From Hypericum androsaemum (taxonomy: Eukaryota; Streptophyta; Magnoliopsida; Malpighiales; Hypericaceae): a stretch of 64,000 nt of DNA. Numbering within the stretch: position 1 is the first letter of the stretch; every line of letters starts with the position of its first letter. This document shows, in pieces, positions 35,601 through 47,994 of this stretch. A model generated the notes under the pieces. That model searched no databases and was not told the origin of the DNA. It saw only the letters and a program-made list of their open reading frames with translations. Both the position numbers and the translations under genes were made by a program. The stretch is from the NCBI GenBank assembly GCA_963995505.1, contig OZ023181.1:12830221-12894220 (forward strand). Direction: 5' to 3'.

Positions 35601-37465
35601 TTCTCTAAGACTTTTGAAATAGAGTGTGATGCTTCTGGTGTAGGAATTGGAGCTGTCCTTATGCAAGAAGGAAGACCCATTGCATACTTTAGTGAGAAAC
35701 TAAGTGGTGCAACCTTAAATTACCCGACCTATGACAAGGAGTTGTATGCACTAGTTTGAGCATTGGAGACATGGCAGCATTACTTGTGGCCAAAGGAGTT
35801 CGTGATTCACACTGATCATGAGTCACTCAAGCACTTAAAGGGGCAACACAAGCTGAACAAGAGGCATGCACGATGGGTGGAATTCATTGAGACATTTCCT
35901 TATGTCATTCGCTACAAGCAAGGTAAGGAAAATGTAGTGGCTGATGCACTATCACGAAGGTACGCCTTGATCTCAACTCTTGATGCTAAACTACTTGGCT
36001 TTGAACACATTAAGGAGATGTATGTTGATGATGTTGATTTTGGCGAGTTGTTTAGATCAACTGAAAGAAGTGCATTTGGTAAGTTCTTTCGTAATGAAGG
36101 TTACCTATTTCGTGAAAACAAACTTTGTGTGCCTAATTGTTCGATACGAGAATTACTAATTCAGGAGGCACATGGAGGTGGCTTAATGGGGCATTTTGGA
36201 ATTGCAAAGACCTTGGCAATGCTACAAGATCATTTCTTTTGGCCACACATGAAGAGAGTCGTTGAGAGAGTTTGTGGTCGTTGCATCACTTGCAAGCAAG
36301 CCAAGTCAAAGGTAAAACCCCATGGTTTGTACACCCCACTACCTATACCTAGTGAGCCTTGGATTGATATCTCTATGGATTTTGTGTTAGGACTACCTAG
36401 GACTAAGCTTGGAAGAGATTCAATTTTTGTGGTAGTGGATAGGTTTTCTAAGATGGCACATTTCATTCCATGTCATAAGACTGATGATGCTTCAAACATT
36501 GCTGATTTGTTCTTTAGAGAGGTTGTTAGGTTGCATGGCATGCCTAGGACAATTATCTCTGATAGAGATGCTAAGTTCCTAAGTTACTTTTGGAAGACCT
36601 TGTGGTGCAAGTTAGGTACTAAGTTGTTGTTTTCTACTACTTGTCATCCTCAAACTGATGGTCAAACTGAAGTAGTAAATAGGACTTTGTCTACACTTTT
36701 GAGAGCACTCATTAAGCATAACATTAAGACTTGGGAAGACTGTTTGCCTCATGTTAGTTTGCTTATAATTGTTCTGTTCATTCTGCTACTCAATTCTCAC
36801 CATTTGAGCTTGTTTATGGATTTAATCCTTTGACTCCATTGGATTTATCACCTCTACCTTCGAGTGAGCATGTTAACTTAGATGGCAAGAAGAAAGCTGA
36901 ATTTGTCAAGCAGTTACATGAGAAAGCAAGAATGAACATCGAGAAGCGCACGGAGCACTATGCAAGGCAAGCAAACAAAGGAAGGCACAAGGTTGTCTTT
37001 GCGCCGGGCGATTGGGTTTGGCGACATATGAGGAAGGAGCGTTTTCCTGTCCAAAGACGTTCAAAGTTGCTACCACGGGGAGATGGTCCATTCCAAGTGC
37101 TAGAACGCATTAATGATAATGCCTACAAGCTAGACCTTCCAGGTGAGTATAGTGTAAGTGGTTCGTTTAACGTGGCTGACTTGAGTCCGTTTGATGTAGG
37201 TGATGATTTGAGGACAAATCCTTTTCAAGAGGAGGGGAATGATGTGAGCAAGCCTAAGGACGCACCTACTATCAAGCTTGTAGACTCGAAGCAAGTTCAA
37301 GTTCCGATTGGGCCAATGACAAGAGCATGAGCTAGGAAGTTGCAATCTGACTTCAATGGATTAATGCAAGAAGTTTGGGCTCAATCAAGTGCGTGGAGGA
37401 CCAAGGACGTCCAAGAAGCCCAAGGGAGGCCCATGCACGTTTTGGAAGCTAAATGGGAAGCTTGA
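32680..37465 (+). pseudogene. Gag-pol polyprotein of A2, broken
   Basis: Starts at ATG 32680 (MSHEGQ). Five lesions are visible against A3: TAA at 32785-32787 (CAA in A3), a 1-nt deletion near 34586 between protease and RT, TGA at 35757-35759 (CGA in A3) in RNase H, a 1-nt deletion near 36753 in integrase, and TGA at 37328-37330 (CGA in A3) in the LTR-encoded tail. Between them the domains are well preserved: CCHC knuckle ([14 protein letters not shown]), protease IIDGGS, RT SKIDL and YFDD, RNase H DASG, TDHES and VADALSRR, integrase MDFV, SDRD and GQTE. The original stop would be TGA 37463-37465. Confidence 0.92.
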
Positions 37466-38056
37466 CATGCACGTAAGCTTCTAGATGCATGCGCACATGG
37501 AGAATCAAGAAGAATCAGCCTATTTAGTCCGTGCATCTACTTGTTTTGGACGTGCAGCTAGTAGTTATTCTATTAGATATTATTTGCTTATATTATTCCT
37601 TATTTAGTTGAATAAGTTCGGCCAGAATCTCTTTAGAATAGGAAAGAGAGTTTTGGCCAGCCTTAAACTCCTTATTTGGAGTTAGTTTCGTTTAGGAAAG
37701 TTGTAAGACATATGGAGCCTATATAAAGAGGCGTCCCCCTTCAATAAAGACACACAACAATTCGGAAAATACTTAGCATTGGCTAATTGAGAGTTTTGAT
37801 ACTCGTTTGTTCTTGCTTAGGCTGGTGAGTCGTCTTGGCTAGAATTTATCTTTCACTTATCAAGCGGATCATCCATCCCCGCTCGTGGCGTGATACGACC
37901 TTAGGTCAAGGTTCAGAAGCTCTTGCAGCGGGTTAAGGTTCAATTTCGTGCCTTAGTTCTTGTGAGTTCTTGTGAGTTCTTGTGAGTTGTGATCTGTTCC
38001 ATTCTAAAGTAACAAATGGTCCGAGTTGTGAGTCTTTTCCGCGAAGATTCATATCA
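37240..38056 (+). repeat. 3' LTR of A2
   Basis: Starts TGATGTGAGC after aagaggaggggaa and ends CATATCA before caact. It is 10 bp longer than the 5' LTR because of one extra gagttcttgt copy near 37970. Confidence 0.93.
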
Positions 38057-38215
38057 CAACTCTCCGATGTAAGCTTGGAAATCAGCCCATTAAGTTGTGA
38101 CTTGAAGCGCTTTGCACGTGCTCTTGTAACAGGTCCAATTGGCACTTGAACAACATCTTTTGCAGCTCCGCTAGACCCCATGCTAATCTGATACATTGAT
38201 TTGTGATTCGCATCA
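38057..38215 (-). repeat. 3' LTR of C1, proximal part
   Basis: This is the rest of the C1 3' LTR after the A2 insertion. On the minus strand it starts TGATGCGAATCA at 38215. It encodes the conserved [12 protein letters not shown] tail of the polyprotein before A2 cuts it. Confidence 0.9.
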
Positions 38216-41200
38216 TTCCCCTCCTCTTGAAAAGGATTTGTCCTCAAATCTTCATCGCCTACATCAAACAAACTCAAGTCAGAAACATTGAAAGTTGCAC
38301 TCACATTATACTCACCAGGTAAATCCAACTTGTAAGCGTTGTCATTAATGCGTTGGATCACTTGGAAAGGACCATCTCCTCTTGGAAGCAACTTGGAATG
38401 CCTTTGCGCTGGAAAGCGCTCTTTTCGCATATGCAACCAAACCCAATCCCCAGGTTCAAAGACCACCTTATGACATCCCTTGTTTGCTTGTTTAGCGTAT
38501 TGCTCCGTTCGTCTCTCAATGTTGAGCCTTGCTTTCTCGTGAATCTGCTTGACAAACTCAGCCTTCTTTTTCCCATCTAAATTAACACGCTCAATTGGTG
38601 GTAAAGGAGTTAAATCAAATGGGGTCAAAGGATTAAATCCATACACAATTTCAAAAGGCGAAAATTGAGTAGCAGAATGAATAGATCGATTATAGGCAAA
38701 CTCAACATGTGGTAAACTTTCTTCCCAAGTTTTGATGTTCTTCTTAATGATTGCTCTTAACAAAGTGGACAATGTTCGATTAACTACTTCTGTTTGACCA
38801 TCTGTTTGTGGATGACAAGTAGTAAAAAACAAGAGCTTAGTGCCTAGCTTGCACCACAAAGTCTTCCAAAAATAGCTTTAGAACTTTGCATCCCTATCAG
38901 AAACAATTGTTCTAGGCATACCATGTAGTTTCACAACCTCCTTAAAGAACAAGTCAGCAATATGAGAAGCATCAACAGTTTTGTGACATGGAATAAAGTG
39001 TGCCATCTTAGAGAACCTATCCACAACTACAAAAATTGAATCTCTACCACGTTTAGTCCTAGGGAGCCCTAACACAAAATCCAATGAGATATCAATCCAA
39101 GGTTCACTAGGAATTGGTAAAGGAGTATACAAACCGTTAGGTTGCACGCGAGATTTAGCTTGCCGACATGTGACACACCTACCACAGATTCTCTCCACGT
39201 CTTTCTTCATATGCGGCCAATAAAAATGCTCCTGCAAAACATGCAAAGTTTTTGCAACTCCAAAATGCCCCATTAATCCTCCACCATGGGATTCATGAAC
39301 TAATAACAATCCATGATGCCTATAAAACTTCCCAAATGCAATCTTCTCAGAAGCTCGGTATTCCTCATTAAAGTCTTTATCATCAGCATATAACTCTTTA
39401 ATATGTTCAAAGCCTAGTAATTTTGCATCAAGAGTAGAACGTAATGCATACCTGCGAGAAAGTGCATCAGCAACCACATTATCCTTACCTTGCTTATATC
39501 GGATGACGTACGGGAACGTCTCAATAAACTCCACCCAACGCGCGTGCCTTTTGTTCAGCTTGTGTTGACCCTTCAAATGTTTCAATGATTCGTGGTCAGT
39601 GTGTATCATGAACTCCTTAGGCCATAGATAGTGTTGCCATGTTTCCAAAGCCCGAACCAATGCATACAACTCCTTGTCATAAGTTGGGTAGTTTAAGGCT
39701 GCCCCACTTAATTTTTCGCTAAAGTAAGCAATTGGTCGTCCTTCTTGCATAAGAACAGCGCCTATACCAACACCTGAAGCATCACATTCAATTTCAAACA
39801 TTTTAGAAAAGTTAGGTAAAGACAATAAGGGTGCATTTGTCAACTTCTCTTTGATCAGTTGAAATGCCTTTTCTTGTTCTTCTCCCCATCGAAATCCAAC
39901 ATTTTTCTTGATCACTTTCAGTAATTGGTGCAGCGATGCTGCTAAAATCCTTCACTAATCTCCGGTAGAAACTAGCAAGTCCGTGAAAACTCCTTACATT
40001 CGCTACACTTTTGGGACTTGGCCACTCTTGGATTGCACGTACCTTCTCTTCGTCAACCTGTATACCTTGAGCACTAACAACATATCCCAAGAACACAAGC
40101 TTGTTTGTGCAAAAAGTACACTTTTTCATATTAGCAAATAATTCACCCTTCCTAAGTGCATCCAAAACAGATTTCAAATGTACTACATGATCATCTAAGC
40201 TTTTGCTATAAATAAGTAAATCATCAAAATAGACGACAACAAATCTTCCAATAAATGGACGCAAAACATGATTCTTGAGTCTCATAATAGTGCTTGGAGC
40301 ATTAGACAAACCAAAAGGCATAACCATCCATTCGTATAAACCATATTTTGTCTTAAAGGCAGTTTTCCACTCATCTACTTCTTTCATTCTAATCTGATGA
40401 CAACCACTTTTCAAGTCAATCTTAGAAAACACAAAAGATCCATGCAGCTCATCCAACATATCATCTAAACAAGGAATAGGATGACGATACTTTACCGTTA
40501 TGTTGTTGATGGCTCGACAATCAACACACATTCTCCATGTTCCATCCTTCTTTGGCACAAGTAAAACTGGAACAGCACAAGGGCTCATGCTCTCTCTCAC
40601 GTGCCCTTTCTCCAATAACTCATTTACTTGTCGTTGAAGCTCTTTTGTCTCCTCGGGATTGCTCCTATAGGCTGGTCGGTTTGGAATTGCTGCACCTGGA
40701 ACAAAGTCAATTTGATGTTCGATTCCCCGTATGGGTGGTAACCCTGGTGGTAGGTCCTCGGGAAAGACATCAGCAAACTCCTACAAAAGAGTGACAACAA
40801 TACTTGGCAAAGAAGGATCAAATTTGTTAGCGGTTAAAAATGCCTCTTTGTACCTAAGTACAATCAATGGCTCTTTTGAAAACATTGCTAACTTGATTTT
40901 GCTCACTCTTGCATATAAACTCTTTTCTTGTGCCCCATATTTTCTCTCAATGGCCGATTTTCTTTTTTCTGTTTCACCCTCATTTTTTTGGCTTCTTTTC
41001 TACTCTCATTTCTTTTCTTTTGATCACTCTCCTTTTGTAATCTGACTTGATCCTCATATACTTGTTGTGGTGTCAATGGCACAAGAGTGATTGGTCTTTC
41101 GTTGAGTACAAAAGAATATTTGTTTGTGAATCCATCATGCCTCACACGCCTATCAAACTGCCATGGCCGCCCTAGTAACAAGTGTCCTGCTTGCATTGGC

Positions 41201-42678
41201 ACTACATCACACAACACCTCATCTTCATATTTACCGATCCGGAATGCAACTAACACTTGTTTGTTCATCCTTATCTCACCACTATCATTCAGCCATTGCA
41301 ACTTGTACGGCCTAGGATGTTTTAGCATGGGCAGTCCCAACTTCTCAACCATTGTTGTGCTTGCAACATTAGTACAACTACCACCATCAATAATCATACT
41401 ACATACCTTGTCCTTGATGTAGCACCTAGTGTGAAAGATATTCTCTCGATGTACTTCATCAACCTCTTTTGTTTGCAAGCTCAATGCTCTCCTTGCCACC
41501 AATGTTAATGAACCAGGGGCTGAATACTCCTCCTCAGAAACATCCTCCAATGGCGGCATGTCATCTTCTTCATCTTCATTGTCGGTCTCGACCTCTCCAT
41601 TATCTTTCATCACCATGATATGTTTATTTGGACATTGACTTGCAACGTGTCCCCTTCCTTGACACTTGAAACACTTAATGTCACGATTCCTAGAAGTAGA
41701 AGTATCCATCTTACTATGAGAAGCATGGTTGGTACTCTCTGTTTTATGCTCCGCTTTGGACATTTGTGGCTTTTCCATCTTCTTTGCATAATTCAGTTTC
41801 CATGTAGAAGAACTGAGGTTATGGGTTGCACGCGAATTACTCCTTCTTTTGAGTTGATGTTCAACCTTGTTGGCCATGTGCACCATGTCTTCTAATTCCA
41901 CATAATGTTGCATCTCAACTTTGTCTTGAATTTCAGGGTTCAATCCACATAAGAACCTAGCCATTGTGGCTTCTCGATCCTCTTCGACATTAGCTCGGAT
42001 CATAGCCATCTCCATCTCTTTATAGTAATCCTCGACACTCTTGCTGCCCTGTTTGAGACCTTGTAGCTTCTTGTACAACTCACGATAGTAGTGACTTGGT
42101 ACAAACCGCTTTCTCATCACCGTTTTCATCTCCTCCCAAGTCTCTAATGGGCGCTCTCGATTCCGCCTCCTACTTGTAATAAACTGGTCCCACCAAGTTA
42201 GAGCATAATCAGAAAACTCAGTTACAGCTAGCTTTACCTTCTTTGCTTCCAAATAGTTATTGCAATCAAAGACAAACTCCATCTTCTTCTCCCACTCAAG
42301 ATAAGCTTCCGGGTCAGATCTTCCTTGAAACGAAGGAATCTTCATCTTAATACTGCCCAGATTGCCATCCCCTCGATTTCTAGTTTCACCGCCATGTCTC
42401 CTACTGCCAAAGATTGAATCACCATCATCATCATCAAACCCAGCTCCCACATCTCCATTGTCTCTACGCCTAGTTTCTTTTGATTGAGCTGGTATAGCAC
42501 TACGCACATGAGAAACTTCTTGTGACAACTACAATTTGTTCTCTAGCTTATCAATTCGTACATTCATCTCCTCCGACCCGTTCTTCATCAATCGCCTCAT
42601 CTCACTCATCAAGGCTTCCATGTGAAACTTTGGATCAAACCAACCAGGAACACCTTCTTCGTTACTATTATTAGACAT
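38057..42678 (-). pseudogene. Gag-pol polyprotein of C1, broken and cut by A2
   Basis: The start is ATG complement(42676-42678) (MSNNSNEEG), a few bases after a tttgcag junction. A TAG at complement(42529-42531) ends the first frame early in gag. Gag then continues with the capsid-like region (YALTWWDQF) and CCHC knuckle ([14 protein letters not shown]). Protease is IIDGGSCTN. Frame is lost near 40905-40990, and a TAG (from CAG) precedes RT. RT keeps SKIDLKSG and YFDD but has odd substitutions (GCHQI). Frame changes again near 39900. RNase H retains DASG, TDHES and VADALSRR. Integrase keeps MDFV-type (LDFVLGLP) and SDRD, followed at once by a TAA near 38878, and it has a small deletion before [10 protein letters not shown]. 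The C-terminal tail is interrupted by A2. It resumes in the LTR at 31255 and would end at 31136. Confidence 0.88.
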
Positions 42679-43231
42679 GCTTCGCTGCAAATAAAACAAG
42701 GTTAGAAAAAAAAAAGAATGGACCTCACCAATTCTCTCCCTCACGTGTTTACACTCAAGGAAGTAATGCACTCAATTCACTCGTGTTTCACTCAAACAAT
42801 TTGGCTTTTACTCGCTCTAATATCCTCACCCTCTTGCCTTTTTCCGTTCGTTGATGCCTCCCTTGGATCTATTTGGAACCACCAAACTCAGCGACTCTTC
42901 TTGGATTATAGAACGATGGTTAGAACAATGGTTCCTTGTGCCCCAATCTGATCTAAAGCAACAACTTGTGATGTTTCAGAATCCTTGCTTCAATCTTCTT
43001 CTAAATTCTAAGAAACTTTTCGTTTCAACTTTCCACCTTTTTCTCTTCTTCTTTTTTCGTCCTTTTTTTTGCCTCCTTTTCTTTCCTTTTGTAGGCTTCC
43101 CTTCTTTCTTTCTTTTTTCGGATTTTTTTTCTCTTTTTTTTTCCCACTCAGATTACAATAAGAACAACTAATTGAAAACTAATGATAAAAACGAAATTTA
43201 AAAGATAGATAGAACTAAAATAGAAGTCAAA
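42679..43231 (-). other. 5' leader of C1
   Basis: Noncoding leader on the minus strand, with a purine-rich tract (plus-strand T/C-rich at about 43020-43145). The branch-like ctaac, T-rich run and tttgcag lie just before the gag ATG, as in families A and B. I see no gene here. Confidence 0.6.
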
Positions 43232-43243
43232 GCTTTGATACCA
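43232..43243 (-). other. Primer-binding site, element C1 (variant)
   Basis: On the minus strand this reads TGGTATCAAAGC, the same one-base variant as in B1. C2 has the exact TGGTATCAGAGC at the equivalent site. Confidence 0.85.
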
Positions 43244-43245
43244 AA

Positions 43246-44073
43246 TGATACGAACCCCGCCAACGATGCGCGAGACCCGTCCAAGAAGCATTGAAATCCC
43301 AGATCGTTCTAGATTAGTTTGTGATGGAGATCTCGACCCGATGCTCACAACCAAACAAGAACCTTGGTATTAAGACCGCGACCCGCTGCTTGTGTTGAAA
43401 CAAAGAACCTTGATATATCGATGACGCCACAAACGGTATGAAGATCCGCTTGATAAGTCGAAGGTGAACTCGACGGAATCGCTCCGCTGTGTTCGAGAAG
43501 TTCCGTAGAACCAAGGGAGAGAGACTTGCTCACGTTTTTTTGATCAAAATATTCTGCCTCTTCTCATTGCATAAGCCTCTATAAATAGGCTCAATATTAC
43601 AAAGAGATTTCAAATCAAAATACTTCCTAAATTGGCCAGAATTTTGGCTGGAAAGATAAACTAAAAAAGGAATCAAATCTAAACCTTTTAGGAAGGCTAA
43701 AACGTGACAAGCAAGCCAAAAGTTGATGGAACTAATTTCCTAAACAATACTCATGGCTGAAATTTTATTTCCTAAATAGAATTCCCAAATCAGAGAGAAT
43801 CACTCTTGTGGATCTTGGCTGCTGAATGGACCTGCTAGAACTTGTATTAAGGTCATAAACTTAGCTGAATTTCGTGGCTCTTGGTCCATGGACTTTAATA
43901 AATTTGCTTGGGCCCAACTCTCCGATGTAAGCTTGGAAATCAGCCCATTAAGTTGTGACTTGAAGCGCTTTGCACGTGCTCTTGTAACAGGTCCAATTGG
44001 CACTTGAACAACATCATTTGCAGCTCCGCTAGACCCCATGCTAATCTGATCCATTGATTTGTGATTCGCATCA
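43246..44073 (-). repeat. 5' LTR of C1
   Basis: 828-bp LTR. On the minus strand it starts TGATGCGAATCA and ends GTTCGTATCA. A TATA-like TATTTATA lies at complement(43580-43587). The coding tail of gag-pol runs from the LTR start to TGA complement(43800-43802). On its upstream (plus-right) side it joins the B3 leader directly. Confidence 0.92.
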
Positions 44074-44277
44074 GCGTTGTTAGCTTAGTAAGAACGTACA
44101 AGAGTATCACGAGAGGAAAAAGGCAAGAGTTTGTGAGTGCATTAGAGAGAAAAGCCAAATAATTGAGTGCAAACACGAGTGAACTTGAGTGCAACTTACA
44201 TTGAGAGTAAACACGTAAGAGAGTGAACTTGTGAGGCCATCTATTTTTTTTTACTAACAAAATTTTCTTGCAGCAAG
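44074..44277 (+). promoter_or_regulatory. Remnant of the B3 leader with splice-like junction
   Basis: Only the last 204 bp of the leader survive. A donor-like GTAAGA at 44088 and an acceptor-like ttgcag ending 44273 match those in B1 at the same distance (186 nt). Confidence 0.45.
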
Positions 44278-47200
44278 ATGTCTTACGAAGATCAAAGAGA
44301 AAAAGAGGGTACGTTGGCTGATGTTGGTCTTCAGGTATTTGTGGAGGCCTTGACAGGAAAATTCCAACAAATGATGCGAGCGGAGATGGAGCCGTTGCAA
44401 CAACACATAGATGCAATGGAGGACACTCGCAACAGCCAACAACCAAGAAGAGAAGTCCAAGCACAACGAATGTTTGCACCTTTGGAAGGCACAAGTGGAG
44501 GAGAATTCCGTGCATAAAGAAGGAGAGCACCTTTGGGAAGCATAAGTGAAGAAGATTCTGACCCTTTTCAGGAGGAGGACGTAGGCTCTACAAGGAATCT
44601 TAGGAGAGCAAGGACTGACTGCCCACCTAGAGAGGCAAGGCGAAGAAGAGATGACAACTTGGGAAGTATTAAGCTGAAGATACCTTCCTTTGCAGGTCGT
44701 TCTGACCCGGAAGCATACCTAGAGTGGGAGAAGAAGATTGAGTTCGTATTTGATTGCCACAATTGTTCCGAAACAAAGAAGGTAAAGCTAGCTGTGACTG
44801 AGTTCGCTGATTATGCTATAACGTGGTGGGATCAACTTGTCACAAGCAGGAGGCGTAATGGAGAGCGTCCTATAGCTACATGGGAGAAGATGAAAGTGGT
44901 GATGAGAAAACATTTTGTTCCAAGTCATTACTACCGAGAGCTATACAAGAAGCTACAAGGAATGAGACAAGGAAGTCTGAGTGTGGAAGAATATTACAAA
45001 CAGATGGAGATGGCCATGATAAGAGCTGACATGGAGGAAGATAGAGAAGCTACCATGGCTAGGTTCTTGAATGGACTCAATCCTGAGATCCATGACAAAG
45101 TAAAGTTGCAACACTATGTGGAGTTGGAGGACATGTTGCATATGGCCACGAAAATTGAGAAGCAACTGAAGAGAGGAGGAGGAGGGACAAGAGCTACATC
45201 AAGTGCTAATTGGAAGCCAAACTATTCAAAGAAATTTGACAACCCACAGGCAACCAAGATAGAGCACAAGACTGAGAGTTCCAAAGCCAATTCTCAAAAG
45301 AAGGTGGAAGCCACACCCACACGAAACTGAGATATCAAGTGCTTCAAGTGTCAAGGAAGGGGGCACATCTCAAGTCAATGCCCTAACAAACAGATTATGG
45401 TGATTAGAGAGAGTGGGGAGGTCGTAACAGAAGGAGAAGATTCGGATCATGATAGCATGCCTTCATTGGAAGACGTATCCGAAGAGGAAATTCAAGTTCC
45501 TGAAGGACTCACTCTAGTGGCAAGAAGAGCCTTGAACTTGCAAGCAAGAGAAGAAGATGACAAAGCACAAAGGGAGAATATCTTCCATTCAAGGTGTTAT
45601 GTCAAGGACAAGGTGTGTAGTGTCCTCATTGATGGAGGCAGCTGTGCTAACGTGGAAAGCACTACTATGGTTGAGAAGTTAGGGTTACTCACGAAGAAAC
45701 ACCCTAAACCCTACAAGCTGCAATGGCTGAATGATAGTGGAGAAGTACGAGTGGAGAAGCAAGTGCTAGTGACATTCTGCATTGGCAAGTACGAAGATGA
45801 AGTGTTGTGCGATGTTGTGCCAATGCAAGCTAGTCATCTACTATTGGGGAGGCCGTGGCAGTTTGATAGAAGAGTAACTCATGACGGACATACCAACAAG
45901 TACTCATTCACACTCAATAGGCGTGTGTTCACTTTGGCACCCTTAGCGCCATCACAAGTTTGTGAAGATCAGATAAAGTTACAAAAAGAAAGTGATGAGA
46001 GAAAAAAAAGTGAGCAAAAGAAATGAATTGAGAGGACAGAAGAAGCCAAAAAATAGAAAGGAAAAACGGCCAAAAGAGAGGATACAATGGAGCGAGCAAA
46101 AGAAGCCGGAAAAATAGAATTGAAATCGGCCATTGAGAGAAAATCCGAGGGATGGAAAAAGAACTACTATGTGGGAGCAAGTGAAATCAAGCAAGCTTGT
46201 TTTGAAAAAAAGTCTATGATCTTACTTCGGTGTAGGGAGACACTTTTGATCACTAACGAACTTGAGCCACACTTGCCTAGTATGGTTGTTTCTCTCTTGC
46301 AGGACTACAAGGATGTCTTTCCCGAAGAGCTACCTGCTGGATTACCACCTATACGAGGGATTGAGCATCAAATTGACTTTGTTCTAGGAGCTACCATACC
46401 TAACCGCCCCGCATATAGAAGTAATCCTGAGGAAACAAAGGAACTTGAGAGGCAAGTCAATGAGCTTTTGGAAAAAGGGTACGTGAGAGAAAGCATGAGC
46501 CCATGTGCTGTTCCAGTCCTACTTGTGCCTAAGAAGGATGGATCATGGAGGATGTGTGTTGATTGCCGAGCTGTCAACAACATCACGGTAAAATATCGTC
46601 ACCCTATTCCTCGCTTAGATGATATGTTAGATGAGTTGCATGGATCTTGCATGTTTTCTAAGATTGACTTAAAAAGTGGTTATCATCAGATTAGGATGAA
46701 AGAAGGAGATGAGTGGAAGACTACTTTTAAAACAAAATATGGGTTGTATGAGTGGATGGTCATGCCGTTCGGGTTATCTAATGCACCAAGTACATTCATG
46801 CGCCTTATGAATCATGTCTTACGACCATTCATTGGCAAATTTTTCGTTGTGTACTTTGATGATATACTCATTTATAGTACGAGTTTAGAGGATCATGTAG
46901 AGCATTTGAAATCTGTCCTAGATGCACTTAGAGAGGATCAATTGTTTACCAACTTGAAGAAGTGCACCTTTTGCACAGATAAACTTGTATTCTTGGGTTT
47001 TGTTGTTAGTGCTCACGGGATACAGGTTGATGAGGAGAAGATCCGAGCCATCCGGGACTGGCCAAGTCCTACAAGTTTTGCTAACGTTCGAAGTTTTCAC
47101 GGCTTAGCTAGCTTTTACAGGAGGTTCGTGAAAGACTTTAGTAGCCTATCCGCGCCCCTCACTGAAGTCATCAAGAAGAACGTTGGATTTAGTTGGGGAG

Positions 47201-47994
47201 AAGCTCAAGAGAACTCATTCCAACTCATCAAAGAGAAGTTGACTAATGCTCCTTTGTTGGCTTTGCCTAACTTTGCTAAAACCTTTGAAGTTGAATGTGA
47301 TGCCTCAGGTATAGGGATTGGAGCTGTCCTCATGCAAGAAGGGAGACCAATTGCCTACTTTAGTGAGAAACTAAGTGGAGCAACCTTGAACTATCCAACT
47401 TATGACAAGGAGTTGTATGCACTAGTTCGAACATTGGAAACATGGCAGCATTACTTGTGGCCCAAGGAATTCGTGATCCACACTGATCATGAATCACTCA
47501 AGCACTTAAAGGGGCAACACAAGTTGAATAAGAGGCATGCACGATGGGTGGAGTTCATTGAGACATTTCCTTATGTCATTCGCTACAAGCAAGGTAAGGA
47601 AAATGTATTAGCTGATGCCCTATCGTGAAGTTATGCTTTGATCTCAACTCTTGATGCGAAGTTAATTGGTTTTGAACACCTTAAAGAGTTGTATGCTGAT
47701 GATACTGATTTTGGTGATCTGTTCCGCACTACGGAGAAGAGTGCAAGTGGTAAATTTTTTCGGAATGAAGGTTACCTATTTCGTGAGAACAAACTTTGTG
47801 TGCCTAATTGTTCTATGCGAGAGTTGCTAATTCAGGAGGCACATGGAGGCGGATTGATGGGGCACTTTGGAATCGCAAAGACTTTGGCAATGCTACAAAA
47901 TCACTTCTATTGGCCACACATGAAGCGTGACGTTGAAAGAGTTTGTGGGCGATGCATCACACGCAAGCAAGCCAAGTCAAAGGTAAAACCCCAC
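44278..47994 (+). pseudogene. Gag-pol of B3, gag to integrase N-terminus, with stops
   Basis: The ATG at 44278 (MSYEDQREK) starts one frame that never shifts but is cut by TAA 44515-44517, TGA 45328-45330, TGA 46024-46026, TAG 46054-46056 and TGA 47626-47628. Four of the five are single C to T changes relative to B1. Domains in order: capsid-like region (ITWWDQL), CCHC knuckle (CFKCQGRGH), protease (LIDGGSCAN), RT ([12 protein letters not shown]), RNase H (DASG, TDHES, ADALS then stop), integrase zinc region with one Cys changed (CITR where A copies have CITC). The frame is interrupted by A3 at 47995. Confidence 0.9.

Larger units (their letters stand above)
31256..38056 (+). mobile_element. 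Ty3/gypsy element A2, full length but defective
   Basis: Complete 6801-bp element with LTRs 31256-32062 (807 bp) and 37240-38056 (817 bp), flanked by a perfect 5-bp duplication caact (31251-31255 and 38057-38061). The target is the coding part of the C1 3' LTR, in opposite orientation. By eye the LTRs differ at about four bases plus a 10-bp length change in a gagttcttgt repeat near the 3' end. The insertion is therefore recent, yet gag-pol has three stops and two frameshifts. Confidence 0.95.
30584..44073 (-). mobile_element. Ty3/gypsy element C1 (minus strand), split by A2
   Basis: Read on the minus strand: 5' LTR (44073-43246), PBS, leader, gag-pol, polypurine tract (complement of 38216-38229), and 3' LTR (38215-38057 then 31255-30584). 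The 3' LTR is interrupted by A2. LTR lengths are 828 bp and, after removing A2 and one duplication, 826 bp. The flanks do not match: satellite (atgtt) on the left, B-family leader (gcgtt) on the right. Both edges therefore do not come from a single insertion event (see findings). The coding region has several stops and frameshifts. Confidence 0.9.

Noticed and set aside
37933..38100. Fusion of the C1 integrase tail with extra residues on the minus strand
   Set aside because: The extra residues are antisense reading of the A2 3' LTR that was inserted in the tail. It is not a real fusion protein.
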